Shown piece by piece: positions 60,521-64,000 of a DNA stretch of 64,000 nt. A model generated the notes under the pieces. That model made no database searches. It was not told where the DNA came from and saw only the letters and a list, made by a program, of their open reading frames with translations. This stretch comes from DATKSS01 sp035468355 (GTDB lineage Bacteria; Chloroflexota; Dormibacteria; Dormibacterales; Dormibacteraceae). The position numbers were made by a program, and so were the translations under genes. The DNA lies in assembly GCA_035468355.1 (NCBI GenBank), contig DATITA010000079.1, positions 1 to 64,000 of the forward strand, written 5' to 3'. Position 1 is the first letter of the stretch. Every line of letters starts with the position of its first letter.

Positions 60521-61909
60521 GTGAACCAGGACCAAATCTGGTCTCAGGTGCAGGAGGAGCTGCGGTTCCAGCTAGCCAAGCGCACTTATGACATGTGGCT
60601 GAAGAACACGTCGGTCGTCTCCGCGGACGGCGGCACGTTCCGCATCGGCGTACCGAGCAAGCTCGCCAAGGACTGGCTCGAAGACCGGTTCTCCGGGCTG
60701 ATCCAGGAAACCCTCAATGCCGTCACCGGCTCGGAGGTGGATATCGATTTCGTCATTTCGCCGAGCGGCCACCGACCCCCACTTTCACCGTTCGAGGGCA
60801 ACGGCAATGGAAACGGGGACCAAGGTTCCGACCACGGTCACGACAACGTAATCGAGGCCGTCGACCACACGCCGGAGATCGCGCCGTCCGAGCTCAATGC
60901 GCGCTTTAGGTTCTCATCGTTCGTTGTCGGCCACAACTCGCAGTTCGCCCACGCCGCTGCGAAGGCGGTGGCCGAAGCGCCTGGCGACAGCTACAACCCG
61001 CTTTTCCTGTACGGAGGGGTGGGCCTGGGCAAGACGCACCTGATGCACGCCATCGGCCACGAGGTGCATGACCGTTTTCCCCGCAAGCGCGTCGTCTACC
61101 TCACCTCTGAGCAATTCACGAACGAGGTGATCAGCTCAATCGCGACCGCGCGCATGGGAGAGTTCCGCAACAAGTACCGCACCGTGGACGTGCTGCTCAT
61201 CGACGACGTGCAGTTCCTGGCTGGAAAGGACCGCACGAAAGAAGAGTTCTTCCACACGTTCAATGCGCTGCACGAGATCAACAAGCAGATCGTCATCTCG
61301 AGCGATCGCCCACCTAAAGAGATCCCCACGCTCGAGGATCGCCTGCGCTCGCGTTTCGAATGGGGACTCATCGCCGACATCCAGTCGCCGGACTTCGAAA
61401 CCCGGCTCGCCATCCTTCACTCCAAGCTGGGCGCGAACACCGGTCTCATCCCCGAGGAGGTCCTCAACTTCATCGCGCATAAGGTGCAGCGGAACATCCG
61501 AGAGCTCGAGGGGGCTCTGACCCGCGTGCAGGCCTTCGCCGCGGTGCACCAGCGCCAGGTCGATGAGGAGGAGGCTGCCCGCCTGCTGGCCGACATCATC
61601 CCCGCCGGCACGCGCAAGCCGATCAACGTCGAGCGGATCCAGTCCCTGGTCGCCGATTACTACAACGTCACGCTCGAGGACATGAAGGGAAAGCGGCGCG
61701 ACAAGCACATCGTCTTTCCGCGCCAGGTCGCCATGTTCCTGGTGCGCGAGGAGACTCCTTCATCGCTGCCGGCGATCGGTAAGGCGTTTGGCGGGCGTGA
61801 CCACACGACCGCTTTGCACTCCATTGAAAAGATTGCCAACGAGCTCAAAGAGGACGAGCGGCTCCGCTACGAGGTGCAGGCCATCCGCGAGAAGCTGTAC
61901 GTCCAGTGA
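60521..61909 (+). CDS. dnaA: chromosomal replication initiator protein DnaA
   Basis: A 462-residue AAA+ initiator. Domain I at 1-80 (WSQVQEELRFQLAKRTYDMWL), a Gly/Asn/Asp-rich linker at 85-115, the AAA+ core with Walker A GGVGLGKTHLMHAIG (about 165) and Walker B LLIDDVQFLAGK, and the C-terminal duplex-binding helix-turn-helix with GGRDHTTALHSIEKI. Start is GTG at 60521 with an AAGGAGG site. No large leader or insertion. Confidence 0.97.
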   Translation: MNQDQIWSQVQEELRFQLAKRTYDMWLKNTSVVSADGGTFRIGVPSKLAKDWLEDRFSGLIQETLNAVTGSEVDIDFVISPSGHRPPLSPFEGNGNGNGDQGSDHGHDNVIEAVDHTPEIAPSELNARFRFSSFVVGHNSQFAHAAAKAVAEAPGDSYNPLFLYGGVGLGKTHLMHAIGHEVHDRFPRKRVVYLTSEQFTNEVISSIATARMGEFRNKYRTVDVLLIDDVQFLAGKDRTKEEFFHTFNALHEINKQIVISSDRPPKEIPTLEDRLRSRFEWGLIADIQSPDFETRLAILHSKLGANTGLIPEEVLNFIAHKVQRNIRELEGALTRVQAFAAVHQRQVDEEEAARLLADIIPAGTRKPINVERIQSLVADYYNVTLEDMKGKRRDKHIVFPRQVAMFLVREETPSSLPAIGKAFGGRDHTTALHSIEKIANELKEDERLRYEVQAIREKLYVQ

Positions 61910-62150
61910 CCGGCCTTTCCACAGTTTGTCCGGAAGGCCTTTGGATCAGCATGGGAAGATGCCACCGCGACGCCTCGCTCCCCAAATCGTCAACAGGGCG
62001 GGCGGCGGAACGGCATGGTTGCCCAGACCTTATCCACGGCGCGGTTCGATCTGTAAATGATCTCGACATCCACAGTCCGCACAGCGCTTACTGTTATCGA
62101 GTACGGATAAGTTCAATCAAGAAAAACTATTTCAACGGGGGACAAGTGTC
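61910..62150. other. dnaA-dnaN intergenic region with DnaA-box-like sites
   Basis: A 241-bp gap. TTATCCACG at 62030-62038 is one base from the perfect box; weaker matches are at 61915, 62066 and, inverted, 62102. The last 70 bp before dnaN are A/T-rich (GTTATCGAG, AATCAAGAAAAACTA). It is a second candidate for the origin or its unwinding part, with the dnaN promoter. Confidence 0.6.
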
Positions 62151-63296
62151 TTGAATGCCAAAGTTCTTACAGCTCAGATGAAAGTCACCTGCAGGCCGTC
62201 CGTCCTGGGTCAGGCCCTCCAGGTCGTGTCTCGGGCCATCTCGAGCAGGACGACTTTGCCCATCCTCAACAACATCCTCATCGAAACCACCGCCGACGGC
62301 CTCGCGCTGACGGCGACGAACCTCGAGATCGGCATCCGCAAGCTGGTCCCCGCGGAGGTCGCAATGGAGGGCGCCACCACGGCGCCGGCCCGCCTGCTCA
62401 CGGACTTCGTGGGCACGCTTCCCGACCAGGACCTCGAGATGACACTCGACCCGACCAGCCAGTCGCTGGCTCTGCGGTGCGCGCGGTTCGACACGCACAT
62501 CAAGTGCATCGAGTCGGAGGAGTTCCCTCCCGGACCGCGGCCGGACGAAGGGGACCGGCTCGAGGTCGCGTTGGACGACCTGGTGAGCGCCGTCGAGCAG
62601 ACGCAGATGGCCGCTTCGACCGACGAGGCTCGGCCTGTCTTGACCGGGGTCCTGGTCCAGGTGGAAGGCGGCAATCTGACGCTGGCGGCCACCGACGGCC
62701 ACCGGCTCGCCGTGCGTAAGCTCGCCGCCTCCGGGGCGCCCGACCTCGAAGCGAGCCTCATCGTCCCCGCCCGCGCGCTCGCAGAGCTTTCGCGGGTGTT
62801 GAAGGGCGAGCCGGGCAAGGTCGAGATCATCATCTCCAAAGCCCGCAACCAGGTGTTCTTCCGCGCCGGGACTTCGGAACTCACCTCCCGGCTGATCGAC
62901 GGGAAGTATCCCAACTACGCACAGGTTATCCCCAGCAAGAGCTCGACCAAGGTCCGGGTCTCGACCAGCGAGCTCACACAGACCGTCCGCGCCGTGTCGC
63001 TCTTCGCCCGAGACAGCGCCAACGTGATCCGGATCAAGGCCCAGGCCGGCGCCCTCGTGCTGTCCGCCACCACCAACGAGGTCGGAGACAGCAAGGCTGA
63101 GATGGCGGCCGACGTCGATGGATCCGACATCCAGATCGCCTTCAACGCCCGCTACGTCCTCGATGCCCTGGGCGTCATCGGTGAGGATCAGGTCGAGCTG
63201 CTGTTCGACGGTCCTTTGAGCCCGGGCTTGCTGCGACCGCCGGGCAAGGAGCACTACCTCTACGTGATCATGCCCGTGCGGGTGGCGATGTCCTAG
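62151..63296 (+). CDS. dnaN: DNA polymerase III beta sliding clamp
   Basis: A 381-residue clamp of three similar domains, clear from VTCRPSVLGQALQVVSRAISSRTTLPILNNILIE, VLTGVLVQVEGGNLTLAATDGHRLA and DGKYPNYAQVIP, with the C-terminal YLYVIMPVRV. TTG at 62151 has a GGGGGA site upstream and adds nine residues; ATG at 62178 (KVTCRPS) is the more usual family start but lacks a ribosome site. Confidence 0.96.
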   Translation: MNAKVLTAQMKVTCRPSVLGQALQVVSRAISSRTTLPILNNILIETTADGLALTATNLEIGIRKLVPAEVAMEGATTAPARLLTDFVGTLPDQDLEMTLDPTSQSLALRCARFDTHIKCIESEEFPPGPRPDEGDRLEVALDDLVSAVEQTQMAASTDEARPVLTGVLVQVEGGNLTLAATDGHRLAVRKLAASGAPDLEASLIVPARALAELSRVLKGEPGKVEIIISKARNQVFFRAGTSELTSRLIDGKYPNYAQVIPSKSSTKVRVSTSELTQTVRAVSLFARDSANVIRIKAQAGALVLSATTNEVGDSKAEMAADVDGSDIQIAFNARYVLDALGVIGEDQVELLFDGPLSPGLLRPPGKEHYLYVIMPVRVAMS

Positions 63297-63312
63297 ATCT
63301 CCGCGAGATCTA
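63294..63312. other. short perfect inverted repeat over the dnaN stop
   Basis: TAGATCTC, loop CGC, GAGATCTA: an 8-bp stem beginning at the dnaN TAG. There is no T-run after it, so it is a weak RNA hairpin at most, perhaps reducing read-through into recF. Confidence 0.35.
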
Positions 63313-63361
63313 AGGCCTGTCCGTGATTTCGTGGGGACTCGTCAAGCCGGGCGGCGCATAG

Positions 63362-64000
63362 GTGCGACTGCGGCGCCTGAGGCTAAGGAACCATCGCAAC
63401 TACGCCGACCTCGACCTGGCGCCGGGACCCGGCATCAACGTGTTCATCGGGGCCAACGGGCAGGGCAAGACAAACCTGCTCGAGGCCGTGGCCATGCTGG
63501 CGCTGTCGTCTTCGCCGCGGGCCCGCCGGGAGGTGGAGCTCGTGGGCCCGGTGACCTCTGCGTCACGCATCGAGGCCGAGGTCGAGAGCGCGGGCCGCAA
63601 GGTCGAGCTGGCCATCACCCTCAACGTGGAGGGCGAGCGCGCCAGGCGCACCATCGACGTCGACGGAGTGCGCCGACGGGCCTTCGACCTTCCCGGGCAC
63701 TTCCGCGTGACGCTCTTCTGGCCCGACGACCTGGGGCTGGTCAAGGCCGGCCCTGAGCTTCGCCGGCGGTTCCTGAACCAGATGCTCGTCCAGGTCGAGC
63801 CCGGCTACGCTCGGGCGCTGGCCGGGCTCCGGCGCGTGCTCGAGCAGCGCAACAGCCTGCTCAAGAAGATGGCTGCCGGCGATGGCGGCGACGACGTCCT
63901 CGAGGCCTGGAACCAGGAGCTGGTGGTGATCGGCACGGAGGTAGCCACGGCGCGCGCCAGGGCGGTCCTAGAGCTGGGGCCTGAGGCCGCCAGGTGCCAC
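63362..64000 (+). CDS. recF: DNA replication and repair protein RecF, N-terminal part (runs off window)
   Basis: The first 213 codons of an SMC-like ATPase that loads RecA at gaps. RLRRLRLRNHRNYADLDL starts the protein and the Walker A is GANGQGKTNLLEAVAMLA (about residue 30); FWPDDLGLVKAGPELRRRFLNQML is the conserved middle. Start is GTG at 63362, 65 bp after dnaN. The right window edge cuts it, so signature and Walker B are not seen. Confidence 0.93.
   Translation, partial: MRLRRLRLRNHRNYADLDLAPGPGINVFIGANGQGKTNLLEAVAMLALSSSPRARREVELVGPVTSASRIEAEVESAGRKVELAITLNVEGERARRTIDVDGVRRRAFDLPGHFRVTLFWPDDLGLVKAGPELRRRFLNQMLVQVEPGYARALAGLRRVLEQRNSLLKKMAAGDGGDDVLEAWNQELVVIGTEVATARARAVLELGPEAARCH

Noticed and set aside
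62127..63254. 375-codon minus-strand frame
   Set aside because: Antisense to dnaN.

Overview
The window is 64 kb of a GC-rich bacterial chromosome around the replication origin. At the right end the order rpmH-dnaA-dnaN-recF with DnaA-box-like sites marks oriC. Leftward from it run rnpA, yidD, yidC, jag, an M16 peptidase, lepB, parB/parA, a glycine-cleavage operon and a gyrase operon. Protein content (a second EF-G, DUF1015, DUF5679 zinc ribbon, half-size TrkA proteins, S6-SSB-S18 operon, no outer-membrane genes seen) suggests a soil Terrabacteria lineage such as Dormibacterota or Chloroflexota. That placement is an inference and was not tested.

Layout. 1-5.8 kb is accessory: the start of an aldo/keto reductase, an APC permease, a PLP dehydratase, a broken SDR gene, an acetylxylan esterase and almost 900 bp without a clear gene. 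6-10.7 kb (minus strand) is a tight unit: class V aminotransferase, serA, DUF1015, an FmdB zinc ribbon, thioredoxin, then a tRNA-Sec gene. 10.8-15.1 kb holds rpsF-ssb-rpsR, a secreted protein of unknown function, an XRE regulator, an M24 peptidase and a DeoR-type regulator. 15.2-19.3 kb carries an EF-G paralogue and a GlpA-like dehydrogenase with a ferredoxin-like partner. 19.5-22.8 kb is a plus-strand cluster (two unknown genes, PHP phosphoesterase, PfkB kinase, macro domain, DUF5679). 22.8-28.9 kb has two TrkA-N proteins, a universal stress protein, a 13-bp minisatellite, a GT87-GT2 fusion, a phosphoesterase and an AI-2E family transporter.

28.9-34.5 kb looks less GC-rich and probably acquired. 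It encodes an HD-GYP domain fused to an MFS transporter, a divergent response regulator and histidine kinase, a membrane-protein gene cut by one amber codon, and the last 30 codons of a second kinase gene. 34.5-38.5 kb holds a LysM/M23 peptidase and several signalling genes. 38.5-45.2 kb is a gyrB-plsX-fabF-gyrA operon that continues by overlapping codons into a small membrane protein and a sensor kinase. 45.3-50.2 kb is a sigma-like gene followed by gcvT-gcvH-gcvPA-gcvPB. 50.3-53.6 kb is NfeD-SPFH-CPBP, then parAB and lepB.

The most unusual points are the HD-GYP/MFS fusion, the serine-biosynthesis unit ending in tRNA-Sec, the gyrase operon with lipid and sensor genes inside it, the truncated sigma-like gene heading the gcv operon, and genes whose conserved start falls on ATC or CTG (rpmH, probably yidC and the CPBP gene).
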